Shown: positions 12,869 through 25,062 of the stretch, piece by piece
Layout: every line of letters begins with the position of its first letter
How positions within the stretch are numbered: position 1 is the stretch's first letter
Assembly (NCBI GenBank): GCA_030762175.1
Contig: JAUJEO010000019.1
Coordinates: forward strand, 5,338,001 to 5,402,000
Direction of reading: 5' to 3'
From: Metallyticus violacea
Taxonomy: Eukaryota; Arthropoda; Insecta; Mantodea; Metallyticidae
Length of the DNA stretch: 64,000 nucleotides
Position numbers and translations under genes: made by a program
Notes under the pieces: generated by a model
Seen by the model: only the letters and a program-made list of their open reading frames with translations
Told to the model about the DNA's origin: nothing
Database searches by the model: none

Positions 12869-15780
12869 GTTCATATTTGAGATAACTTCTCTTTCATTAT
12901 ACTAGTTTGATAGCCTTAGACAAGCATATTATGCGCAAAGAATCTCGAAAAGAAAAAAATTTTTTTTCGAAGTTTGGAAACTTCGTTAGAATCACTTTTT
13001 TTCCGTTCTTATTTGAGATAACTGGTTCTCTTTCATTATACTAGTTTGATAGTCTCAGAAAAGCATATTATGCGCAAAGAATCTAGAAAAGAAAAAAATT
13101 TTTTTTCGAAGATTGGAAACCTCGTTAGAATCACTTTTTTTCCGTTCTTATTTGAGATAACTGGTTCTCTTTCATTATACTAGTTTGATAGCCTCAGACA
13201 AGCATATTATGCGCAAAGAATCTCGAAAAGAAAAAAAATTTTTTTCGAAGTTTGGAACTTCCTTAAAATCACTTTTTTTCCATTCTTATTTGAGATAACT
13301 TGTTCTCTTTCATTATACTTGTTTGATAGCCTTAGACAAGCATATTATGCGCAAAGAATCTCGAAAAGAAAAAAATTTTTTTTCGAAGTTTGGAAACTTC
13401 GTTAGAATCACTTTTTTTCCGTTCTTATTTGAGATAACTGGTTCTCTTTCATTATACTAGTTTGATAGCCTCAGACAAGCATATTATGCGCAAAGAATCT
13501 CGAAAAGAAAATAATTTTTTTTCGAAGTTTGGAAACTTCCTTAGAATCACTTTTTTTCCATTCTTATTTGAGAAAACTTGTTCTCTTTCATTATACTAGT
13601 TTGATAGCCTTAGACAAGCATATTATGCGAAAAGAATGTCGAAAAGAAAAAAATTTTTTTCGAAGTTTGGAAACTTCGTTAGAATCACTTTTTTTCCGTT
13701 CTTATTTAAGATTACTGGTTCTCTTTCATTATACTAGTTTGATAGCCTCAGACAAGCATATTATGCGCAAAGAATCTCGAAAAGAAAAAAATTTTTTTTC
13801 GAAGTTTGGAAACTTCCTTAGAATCACTTTTTTTCCATTCTTATTTGAGATAACTTGTTCTCTTTCATTATACTTGTTTGATAGCCTTAGACAAGCATAT
13901 TATGCGCAAAGAATCTCGAAAAGAAAAAAAATTTTTTTCGAAGTTTGGAAACTTCGTTATAATCACTTTTTTCCGTTTTTATTTAAGATTACTGGTTCTC
14001 TTTCATTATACTAGTTTGATAGCCTCAGACAAGCATATTATGCGCAAAGAATCTCGAAAAGAAAAAAATTTTTTTTCGAAGTTTGGAAACTTCGTTAGAA
14101 TCACTTTTTTTCCGTTCTTATTTAAGATTACTGGTTCTCTTTCATTATACTAGTTTGATAGCCTCAGACAAGCATATTATGCGCAAAGAATCTAGAAAAG
14201 AAAAAAATTTTTTTTCGAAGATTGGAAACCTCGTTAGAATTACTTTTTTTCCGTTCTTATTTGAGATAACTGGTTCTCTTTCATTATACTAGTTTGATAG
14301 CCTTAGACAAGCATATTATGCGCAAAGAATCTCGTAAAGAAAAAAATTTTTTTTCGAAGTTTGGAAACTTCCTTAGAATCACTTTTTTTCCATTCTTATT
14401 TGAGATAACTTGTTCTCTTTCATTATACTTGTTTGATAGCCTTAGACAAGCATATTATGCGCAAAGAATCTCGAAAAGAAAAAAATTTTTTTTCGAAGTT
14501 TGGAAACTTCGTTATAATCACTTTTTTCCGTTTTTATTTAAGATTACTGGTTCTCTTTCATTATACTAGTTTGATAGCCTCAGACAAGCATATTATGCGC
14601 AAAGAATCTCGAAAAGAAAAAAATTTTTTTTCGAAGTTTGGAAACTTCGTTAGAATCACTTTTTTTCCGTTCTTATTTAAGATTACTGGTTCTCTTTCAT
14701 TATACTAGTTTGATAGCCTCAGACAAGCATATTATGCGCAAAGAATCTAGAAAAGAAAAAAATTTTTTTTCGAAGATTGGAAACCTCGTTAGAATTACTT
14801 TTTTTCCGTTCTTATTTGAGATAACTGGTTCTCTTTCATTATACTAGTTTGATAGCCTTAGACAAGCATATTATGCGCAAAGAATCTCGTAAAGAAAAAA
14901 ATTTTTTTTCGAAGTTTGGAAACTTCCTTAGAATCACTTTTTTTCCATTCTTATTTGAGATAACTTGTTCTCTTTCATTATACTTGTTTGATAGCCTTAG
15001 ACAAGCATATTATGCGCAAAGAATCTCGAAAAGAAAAAAATTTTATTTCGAAGTTTGGAAACTTCGTTATAATCACTTTTTTCCGTTCTTATTTAAGATT
15101 ACTGGTTCTCTTTCATTATACTAGTTTGATAGCCTCAGACAAGCATATTATGCGCAAAGAATCTCGAAAAGAAAAAAATTTTTTTTCGAAGTTTGGAAAC
15201 TTCGTTAGAATCACTTTTTTTCCATTCTTATTTGAGATAACTTGTTCTCTTTCATTATACTAGTTTGATAGCCTTAGACAAGCATATTATGCGCAAAGAA
15301 TCTCGAAAAGAAAAAAATTTTTTTTAAGAAGTTTGGAAACTTCGTTAGAATCACTTTTTTTCCGTTCTTATTTAAGATAACTTGTTCTCTTTCATTATAC
15401 TAGTTTGATAGCCTTAGACAAGCATATTATGCGCAAAGAATCTCGAAAAGAAAAAAATTTTTTTTCGAAGTTTGGAAACTTCGTTATAATCACTTTTTTT
15501 CCGTTCTTATTTAAGATTACTGGTTCTCTTTCATTATACTAGTTTGATAGCCTCAGACAAGCATATTATGCGCAAAGAATCTCGAAAAGAAAAAAATTTT
15601 TTTTCGAAGTTTGGAAACTTCGTTAGAATCACTTTTTTTCCATTCTTATTTGAGATAACTTGTTCTCTTTCATTATACTTGTTTGATAGCCTTAGACAAG
15701 CATATTATTCGCAAAGAATCTCGAAAAGAAAAAAATTTTTTTTCGAAGTTTGGAAACTTCGTTAGAATCACTTTTTTTCC
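12869..15780 (+). repeat. Region B HOR copy 3, 2,912 bp (21 monomers)
   Basis: Compared with copy 2 it lacks 691 bp (five monomers) between about 13,400 and 13,430, including the second 136-bp marker; 3603-691 = 2912. All other landmarks (13,529; 13,878; 14,083; 14,294; 14,433; 14,638; 14,849; 14,988; 15,544) sit exactly 2,912 bp after those of copy 2. Copy 3 therefore derives from copy 2 by one internal deletion. Confidence 0.85.
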
Positions 15781-18700
15781 GTTCATATTTGAGATAACTT
15801 CTCTTTCATTATACTAGTTTGATAGCCTTAGACAAGCATATTATGCGCAAAGAATCTCGAAAAGAAAAAAATTTTTTTTCGAAGTTTGGAAACTTCGTTA
15901 GAATCACTTTTTTTCCGTTCTTATTTGAGATAACTGGTTCTCTTTCATTATACTAGTTTGATAGTCTCAGAAAAGCATATTATGCGCAAAGAATCTAGAA
16001 AAGAAAAAAATTTTTTTTCGAAGATTGGAAACCTCGTTAGAATCACTTTTTTTCCGTTCTTATTTGAGATAACTGGTTCTCTTTCATTATACTAGTTTGA
16101 TAGCCTCAGACAAGCATATTATGCGCAAAGAATCTCGAAAAGAAAAAAAATTTTTTTCGAAGTTTGGAACTTCCTTAAAATCACTTTTTTTCCATTCTTA
16201 TTTGAGATAACTTGTTCTCTTTCATTATACTTGTTTGATAGCCTTAGACAAGCATATTATGCGCAAAGAATCTCGAAAAGAAAAAAATTTTTTTTCGAAG
16301 TTTGGAAACTTCGTTAGAATCACTTTTTTTCCGTTCATATTTGAGATAACTTCTCTTTCATTATACTAGTTTGATAGCCTTAGACAAGCATATTATGCGC
16401 AAAGAATCTCGAAAAGAAAAAAATTTTTTTTCGAAGTTTGGAAACTTCGTTAGAATCACTTTTTTTCCGTTCTTATTTGAGATAACTGGTTCTCTTTCAT
16501 TATACTAGTTTGATAGTCTCAGAAAAGCATATTATGCGCAAAGAATCTCGAAAAGAAAAAAATTTTTTTTCGAAGTTTGGAACTTCCTTAAAATCACTTT
16601 TTTTCCATTCTTATTTGAGATAACTTGTTCTCTTTCATTATAGTTGTTTGATAGCCTTAGACAAGCATATTATGCGCAAAGAATCTCGTAAAGAAAAAAA
16701 TTTTTTTTCGAAGTTTGGAAACTTCCTTAGAATCACTTTTTTTCCATTCTTATTTGAGATAACTTGTTCTCTTTCATTATACTTGTTTGATAGCCTTAGA
16801 CAAGCATATTATGCGCAAAGAATCTCGAAAAGAAAAAAATTTTTTTTCGAAGTTTGGAAACTTCGTTATAATCACTTTTTTCCGTTCTTATTTAAGATTA
16901 CTGGTTCTCTTTCATTATACTAGTTTGATAGCCTCAGACAAGCATATTATGCGCAAAGAATCTCGAAAAGAAAAAAATTTTTTTTCGAAGTTTGGAAACT
17001 TCGTTAGAATCACTTTTTTTCCGTTCTTATTTGAGATAACTTGTTCTCTTTCATTATACTAGTTTGATAGCCTCAGACAAGCATATTATGCGCAAAGAAT
17101 CTCGAAAAGATTAAAATTTTATTTCGAAGTTTGGAAACTTCGTTAGAATCACTTTTTTTCCGTTCTTATTTGAGATAACTGGTTCTCTTTCATTATACTA
17201 GTTTGATAGCCTCAGACAAGCATATTATGCGCAAAGAATCTCGAAAAGAAAAAAATTTTTTTTCGAAGTTTGGAAACTTCCTTAGAATCACTTTTTTTCC
17301 ATTCTTATTTGAGAAAACTTGTTCTCTTTCATTATACTAGTTTGATAGCCTTAGACAAGCATATTATGCGCAAAGAATGTCGAAAAGAAAAAAATTTTTT
17401 TCGAAGTTTGGAAACTTCGTTAGAATCACTTTTTTTCCGTTCTTATTTAAGATTACTGGTTCTCTTTCATTATACTAGTTTGATAGCCTCAGACAAGCAT
17501 ATTATGCGCAAAGAATCTCGAAAAGAAAAAAATTTTTTTCGAAGTTTGGAAACTTCCTTAGAATCACTTTTTTTCCATTCTTATTTGAGATAACTTGTTC
17601 TCTTTCATTATACTTGTTTGATAGTCTTAGACAAGCATATTATGCGCAAAGAATCTCGAAAAGAAAAAAATTTTTTTTCGAAGTTTGGAAACTTCGTTAT
17701 AATCACTTTTTTCCGTTTTTATTTAAGATTACTGGTTCTCTTTCATTATACTAGTTTGATAGCCTCAGACAAGCATATTATGCGCAAAGAATCTCGAAAA
17801 GAAAAAAATTTTTTTTCGAAGTTTGGAAACTTCGTTAGAATCACTTTTTTTCCGTTCTTATTTAAGATTACTGGTTCTCTTTCATTATACTAGTTTGATA
17901 GCCTCAGACAAGCATATTATGCGCAAAGAATCTAGAAAAGAAAAAAATTTTTTTTCGAAGATTGGAAACCTCGTTAGAATTACTTTTTTTCCGTTCTTAT
18001 TTGAGATAACTGGTTCTCTTTCATTATACTAGTTTGATAGCCTTAGACAAGCATATTATGCGCAAAGAATCTCGTAAAGAAAAAAATTTTTTTTCGAAGT
18101 TTGGAAACTTCCTTAGAATCACTTTTTTTCCATTCTTATTTGAGATAACTTGTTCTCTTTCATTATACTTGTTTGATAGCCTTAGACAAGCATATTATGC
18201 GCAAAGAATCTCGAAAAGAAAAAAATTTTATTTCGAAGTTTGGAAACTTCGTTATAATCACTTTTTTCCGTTCTTATTTAAGATTACTGGTTCTCTTTCA
18301 TTATACTAGTTTGATAGCCTCAGACAAGCATATTATGCGCAAAGAATCTCGAAAAGAAAAAAATTTTTTTTCGAAGTTTGGAAACTTCGTTAGAATCACT
18401 TTTTTTCCATTCTTATTTGAGATAACTTGTTCTCTTTCATTATACTAGTTTGATAGCCTTAGACAAGCATATTATGCGCAAAGAATCTCGAAAGGAAAAA
18501 AATTTTTTTTAAGAAGTTTGGAAACTTCGTTAGAATCACTTTTTTTCCGTTCTTATTTAAGATAACTTGTTCTCTTTCATTATACTAGTTTGATAGCCTT
18601 AGACAAGCATATTATGCGCAAAGAATCTCGAAAAGAAAAAAATTTTTTTTCGAAGTTTGGAAACTTCGTTATAATCACTTTTTTTCCGTTCTTATTTAAG

Positions 18701-18965
18701 ATTACTGGTTCTCTTTCATTATACTAGTTTGATAGCCTCAGACAAGCATATTATGCGCAAAGAATCTCGAAAAGAAAAAAATTTTTTTTCGAAGTTTGGA
18801 AACTTCGTTAGAATCACTTTTTTTCCATTCTTATTTGAGATAACTTGTTCTCTTTCATTATACTTGTTTGATAGCCTTAGACAAGCATATTATTCGCAAA
18901 GAATCTCGAAAAGAAAAAAATTTTTTTTCGAAGTTTGGAAACTTCGTTAGAATCACTTTTTTTCC
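15781..18965 (+). repeat. Region B HOR copy 4, 3,185 bp (23 monomers)
   Basis: It carries both 136-bp markers (15,781 and 16,333), a single aattac module, and the tatagttg monomer it shares with copy 1 but not with copy 2. A chimeric monomer near 16,516-16,575 begins like the gatagtctcagaaaag class and ends like the ggaacttcc class, accounting for the loss of one monomer relative to copy 1. The A/T block near 17,527 is one base short (7+7). Confidence 0.85.
16513..16640 (+). repeat. Chimeric monomer in HOR copy 4
   Basis: It starts with gatagtctcagaaaag, typical of the class that goes on to ctagaaaag and gattggaaacctcg, but continues with ctcgaaaag and ggaacttccttaaaatc, typical of the next monomer in HOR copy 1. 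One monomer is missing as a result. The same chimera is in HOR copy 6 near 22,610. Confidence 0.8.
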
Positions 18966-21877
18966 GTTCATATTTGAGATAACTTCTCTTTCATTATACT
19001 AGTTTGATAGCCTTAGACAAGCATATTATGCGCAAAGAATCTCGAAAAGAAAAAAATTTTTTTTCGAAGTTTGGAAACTTCGTTAGAATCACTTTTTTTC
19101 CGTTCTTATTTGAGATAACTGGTTCTCTTTCATTATACTAGTTTGATAGTCTCAGAAAAGCATATTATGCGCAAAGAATCTAGAAAAGAAAAAAATTTTT
19201 TTTCGAAGATTGGAAACCTCGTTAGAATCACTTTTTTTCCGTTCTTATTTGAGATAACTGGTTCTCTTTCATTATACTAGTTTGATAGCCTCAGACAAGC
19301 ATATTATGCGCAAAGAATCTCGAAAAGAAAAAAAATTTTTTTCGAAGTTTGGAACTTCCTTAAAATCACTTTTTTTCCATTCTTATTTGAGATAACTTGT
19401 TCTCTTTCATTATACTTGTTTGATAGCCTTAGACAAGCATATTATGCGCAAAGAATCTCGAAAAGAAAAAAATTTTTTTTCGAAGTTTGGAAACTTCGTT
19501 AGAATCACTTTTTTTCCGTTCTTATTTGAGATAACTGGTTCTCTTTCATTATACTAGTTTGATAGCCTCAGACAAGCATATTATGCGCAAAGAATCTCGA
19601 AAAGAAAATAATTTTTTTTCGAAGTTTGGAAACTTCCTTAGAATCACTTTTTTTCCATTCTTATTTGAGAAAACTTGTTCTCTTTCATTATACTAGTTTG
19701 ATAGCCTTAGACAAGCATATTATGCGAAAAGAATGTCGAAAAGAAAAAAATTTTTTTCGAAGTTTGGAAACTTCGTTAGAATCACTTTTTTTCCGTTCTT
19801 ATTTAAGATTACTGGTTCTCTTTCATTATACTAGTTTGATAGCCTCAGACAAGCATATTATGCGCAAAGAATCTCGAAAAGAAAAAAATTTTTTTTCGAA
19901 GTTTGGAAACTTCCTTAGAATCACTTTTTTTCCATTCTTATTTGAGATAACTTGTTCTCTTTCATTATACTTGTTTGATAGCCTTAGACAAGCATATTAT
20001 GCGCAAAGAATCTCGAAAAGAAAAAAAATTTTTTTCGAAGTTTGGAAACTTCGTTATAATCACTTTTTTCCGTTTTTATTTAAGATTACTGGTTCTCTTT
20101 CATTATACTAGTTTGATAGCCTCAGACAAGCATATTATGCGCAAAGAATCTCGAAAAGAAAAAAATTTTTTTTCGAAGTTTGGAAACTTCGTTAGAATCA
20201 CTTTTTTTCCGTTCTTATTTAAGATTACTGGTTCTCTTTCATTATACTAGTTTGATAGCCTCAGACAAGCATATTATGCGCAAAGAATCTAGAAAAGAAA
20301 AAAATTTTTTTTCGAAGATTGGAAACCTCGTTAGAATTACTTTTTTTCCGTTCTTATTTGAGATAACTGGTTCTCTTTCATTATACTAGTTTGATAGCCT
20401 TAGACAAGCATATTATGCGCAAAGAATCTCGTAAAGAAAAAAATTTTTTTTCGAAGTTTGGAAACTTCCTTAGAATCACTTTTTTTCCATTCTTATTTGA
20501 GATAACTTGTTCTCTTTCATTATACTTGTTTGATAGCCTTAGACAAGCATATTATGCGCAAAGAATCTCGAAAAGAAAAAAATTTTTTTTCGAAGTTTGG
20601 AAACTTCGTTATAATCACTTTTTTCCGTTTTTATTTAAGATTACTGGTTCTCTTTCATTATACTAGTTTGATAGCCTCAGACAAGCATATTATGCGCAAA
20701 GAATCTCGAAAAGAAAAAAATTTTTTTTCGAAGTTTGGAAACTTCGTTAGAATCACTTTTTTTCCGTTCTTATTTAAGATTACTGGTTCTCTTTCATTAT
20801 ACTAGTTTGATAGCCTCAGACAAGCATATTATGCGCAAAGAATCTAGAAAAGAAAAAAATTTTTTTTCGAAGATTGGAAACCTCGTTAGAATTACTTTTT
20901 TTCCGTTCTTATTTGAGATAACTGGTTCTCTTTCATTATACTAGTTTGATAGCCTTAGACAAGCATATTATGCGCAAAGAATCTCGTAAAGAAAAAAATT
21001 TTTTTTCGAAGTTTGGAAACTTCCTTAGAATCACTTTTTTTCCATTCTTATTTGAGATAACTTGTTCTCTTTCATTATACTTGTTTGATAGCCTTAGACA
21101 AGCATATTATGCGCAAAGAATCTCGAAAAGAAAAAAATTTTATTTCGAAGTTTGGAAACTTCGTTATAATCACTTTTTTCCGTTCTTATTTAAGATTACT
21201 GGTTCTCTTTCATTATACTAGTTTGATAGCCTCAGACAAGCATATTATGCGCAAAGAATCTCGAAAAGAAAAAAATTTTTTTTCGAAGTTTGGAAACTTC
21301 GTTAGAATCACTTTTTTTCCATTCTTATTTGAGATAACTTGTTCTCTTTCATTATACTAGTTTGATAGCCTTAGACAAGCATATTATGCGCAAAGAATCT
21401 CGAAAAGAAAAAAATTTTTTTTAAGAAGTTTGGAAACTTCGTTAGAATCACTTTTTTTCCGTTCTTATTTAAGATAACTTGTTCTCTTTCATTATACTAG
21501 TTTGATAGCCTTAGACAAGCATATTATGCGCAAAGAATCTCGAAAAGAAAAAAATTTTTTTTCGAAGTTTGGAAACTTCGTTATAATCACTTTTTTTCCG
21601 TTCTTATTTAAGATTACTGGTTCTCTTTCATTATACTAGTTTGATAGCCTCAGACAAGCATATTATGCGCAAAGAATCTCGAAAAGAAAAAAATTTTTTT
21701 TCGAAGTTTGGAAACTTCGTTAGAATCACTTTTTTTCCATTCTTATTTGAGATAACTTGTTCTCTTTCATTATACTTGTTTGATAGCCTTAGACAAGCAT
21801 ATTATTCGCAAAGAATCTCGAAAAGAAAAAAATTTTTTTTCGAAGTTTGGAAACTTCGTTAGAATCACTTTTTTTCC
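18966..21877 (+). repeat. Region B HOR copy 5, 2,912 bp (21 monomers)
   Basis: It repeats copy 3 at a constant offset of 6,097 bp. The private changes gaaaataattt (19,603) and gcgaaaagaatgtcg (near 19,727) are kept. It is the first half of the second 6,097-bp super-unit. No structural difference from copy 3 was seen. Confidence 0.85.
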
Positions 21878-24800
21878 GTTCATATTTGAGATAACTTCTC
21901 TTTCATTATACTAGTTTGATAGCCTTAGACAAGCATATTATGCGCAAAGAATCTCGAAAAGAAAAAAATTTTTTTTCGAAGTTTGGAAACTTCGTTAGAA
22001 TCACTTTTTTTCCGTTCTTATTTGAGATAACTGGTTCTCTTTCATTATACTAGTTTGATAGTCTCAGAAAAGCATATTATGCGCAAAGAATCTAGAAAAG
22101 AAAAAAATTTTTTTTCGAAGATTGGAAACCTCGTTAGAATCACTTTTTTTCCGTTCTTATTTGAGATAACTGGTTCTCTTTCATTATACTAGTTTGATAG
22201 CCTCAGACAAGCATATTATGCGCAAAGAATCTCGAAAAGAAAAAAAATTTTTTTCGAAGTTTGGAACTTCCTTAAAATCACTTTTTTTCCATTCTTATTT
22301 GAGATAACTTGTTCTCTTTCATTATACTTGTTTGATAGCCTTAGACAAGCATATTATGCGCAAAGAATCTCGAAAAGAAAAAAATTTTTTTTCGAAGTTT
22401 GGAAACTTCGTTAGAATCACTTTTTTTCCGTTCATATTTGAGATAACTTCTCTTTCATTATACTAGTTTGATAGCCTTAGACAAGCATATTATGCGCAAA
22501 GAATCTCGAAAAGAAAAAAATTTTTTTTCGAAGTTTGGAAACTTCGTTAGAATCACTTTTTTTCCGTTCTTATTTGAGATAACTGGTTCTCTTTCATTAT
22601 ACTAGTTTGATAGTCTCAGAAAAGCATATTATGCGCAAAGAATCTCGAAAAGAAAAAAATTTTTTTTCGAAGTTTGGAACTTCCTTAAAATCACTTTTTT
22701 TCCATTCTTATTTGAGATAACTTGTTCTCTTTCATTATAGTTGTTTGATAGCCTTAGACAAGCATATTATGCGCAAAGAATCTCGTAAAGAAAAAAATTT
22801 TTTTTCGAAGTTTGGAAACTTCCTTAGAATCACTTTTTTTCCATTCTTATTTGAGATAACTTGTTCTCTTTCATTATACTTGTTTGATAGCCTTAGACAA
22901 GCATATTATGCGCAAAGAATCTCGAAAAGAAAAAAATTTTTTTTCGAAGTTTGGAAACTTCGTTATAATCACTTTTTTCCGTTCTTATTTAAGATTACTG
23001 GTTCTCTTTCATTATACTAGTTTGATAGCCTCAGACAAGCATATTATGCGCAAAGAATCTCGAAAAGAAAAAAATTTTTTTTCGAAGTTTGGAAACTTCG
23101 TTAGAATCACTTTTTTTCCGTTCTTATTTGAGATAACTTGTTCTCTTTCATTATACTAGTTTGATAGCCTCAGACAAGCATATTATGCGCAAAGAATCTC
23201 GAAAAGATTAAAATTTTATTTCGAAGTTTGGAAACTTCGTTAGAATCACTTTTTTTCCGTTCTTATTTGAGATAACTGGTTCTCTTTCATTATACTAGTT
23301 TGATAGCCTCAGACAAGCATATTATGCGCAAAGAATCTCGAAAAGAAAAAAATTTTTTTTCGAAGTTTGGAAACTTCCTTAGAATCACTTTTTTTCCATT
23401 CTTATTTGAGAAAACTTGTTCTCTTTCATTATACTAGTTTGATAGCCTTAGACAAGCATATTATGCGCAAAGAATGTCGAAAAGAAAAAAATTTTTTTCG
23501 AAGTTTGGAAACTTCGTTAGAATCACTTTTTTTCCGTTCTTATTTAAGATTACTGGTTCTCTTTCATTATACTAGTTTGATAGCCTCAGACAAGCATATT
23601 ATGCGCAAAGAATCTCGAAAAGAAAAAAATTTTTTTCGAAGTTTGGAAACTTCCTTAGAATCACTTTTTTTCCATTCTTATTTGAGATAACTTGTTCTCT
23701 TTCATTATACTTGTTTGATAGTCTTAGACAAGCATATTATGCGCAAAGAATCTCGAAAAGAAAAAAATTTTTTTTCGAAGTTTGGAAACTTCGTTATAAT
23801 CACTTTTTTCCGTTTTTATTTAAGATTACTGGTTCTCTTTCATTATACTAGTTTGATAGCCTCAGACAAGCATATTATGCGCAAAGAATCTCGAAAAGAA
23901 AAAAATTTTTTTTCGAAGTTTGGAAACTTCGTTAGAATCACTTTTTTTCCGTTCTTATTTAAGATTACTGGTTCTCTTTCATTATACTAGTTTGATAGCC
24001 TCAGACAAGCATATTATGCGCAAAGAATCTAGAAAAGAAAAAAATTTTTTTTCGAAGATTGGAAACCTCGTTAGAATTACTTTTTTTCCGTTCTTATTTG
24101 AGATAACTGGTTCTCTTTCATTATACTAGTTTGATAGCCTTAGACAAGCATATTATGCGCAAAGAATCTCGTAAAGAAAAAAATTTTTTTTCGAAGTTTG
24201 GAAACTTCCTTAGAATCACTTTTTTTCCATTCTTATTTGAGATAACTTGTTCTCTTTCATTATACTTGTTTGATAGCCTTAGACAAGCATATTATGCGCA
24301 AAGAATCTCGAAAAGAAAAAAATTTTATTTCGAAGTTTGGAAACTTCGTTATAATCACTTTTTTCCGTTCTTATTTAAGATTACTGGTTCTCTTTCATTA
24401 TACTAGTTTGATAGCCTCAGACAAGCATATTATGCGCAAAGAATCTCGAAAAGAAAAAAATTTTTTTTCGAAGTTTGGAAACTTCGTTAGAATCACTTTT
24501 TTTCCATTCTTATTTGAGATAACTTGTTCTCTTTCATTATACTAGTTTGATAGCCTTAGACAAGCATATTATGCGCAAAGAATCTCGAAAAGAAAAAAAT
24601 TTTTTTTAAGAAGTTTGGAAACTTCGTTAGAATCACTTTTTTTCCGTTCTTATTTAAGATAACTTGTTCTCTTTCATTATACTAGTTTGATAGCCTTAGA
24701 CAAGCATATTATGCGCAAAGAATCTCGAAAAGAAAAAAATTTTTTTTCGAAGTTTGGAAACTTCGTTATAATCACTTTTTTTCCGTTCTTATTTAAGATT

Positions 24801-25062
24801 ACTGGTTCTCTTTCATTATACTAGTTTGATAGCCTCAGACAAGCATATTATGCGCAAAGAATCTCGAAAAGAAAAAAATTTTTTTTCGAAGTTTGGAAAC
24901 TTCGTTAGAATCACTTTTTTTCCATTCTTATTTGAGATAACTTGTTCTCTTTCATTATACTTGTTTGATAGCCTTAGACAAGCATATTATTCGCAAAGAA
25001 TCTCGAAAAGAAAAAAATTTTTTTTCGAAGTTTGGAAACTTCGTTAGAATCACTTTTTTTCC
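21878..25062 (+). repeat. Region B HOR copy 6, 3,185 bp (23 monomers)
   Basis: It repeats copy 4 at 6,097 bp, including the chimeric monomer (near 22,613-22,672), the tatagttg monomer (22,736) and the short A/T block near 23,624. It lacks the gaaagg change that precedes the aagaag monomer at 12,396 and 18,493; the corresponding site near 24,590 reads gaaaag. Confidence 0.85.
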
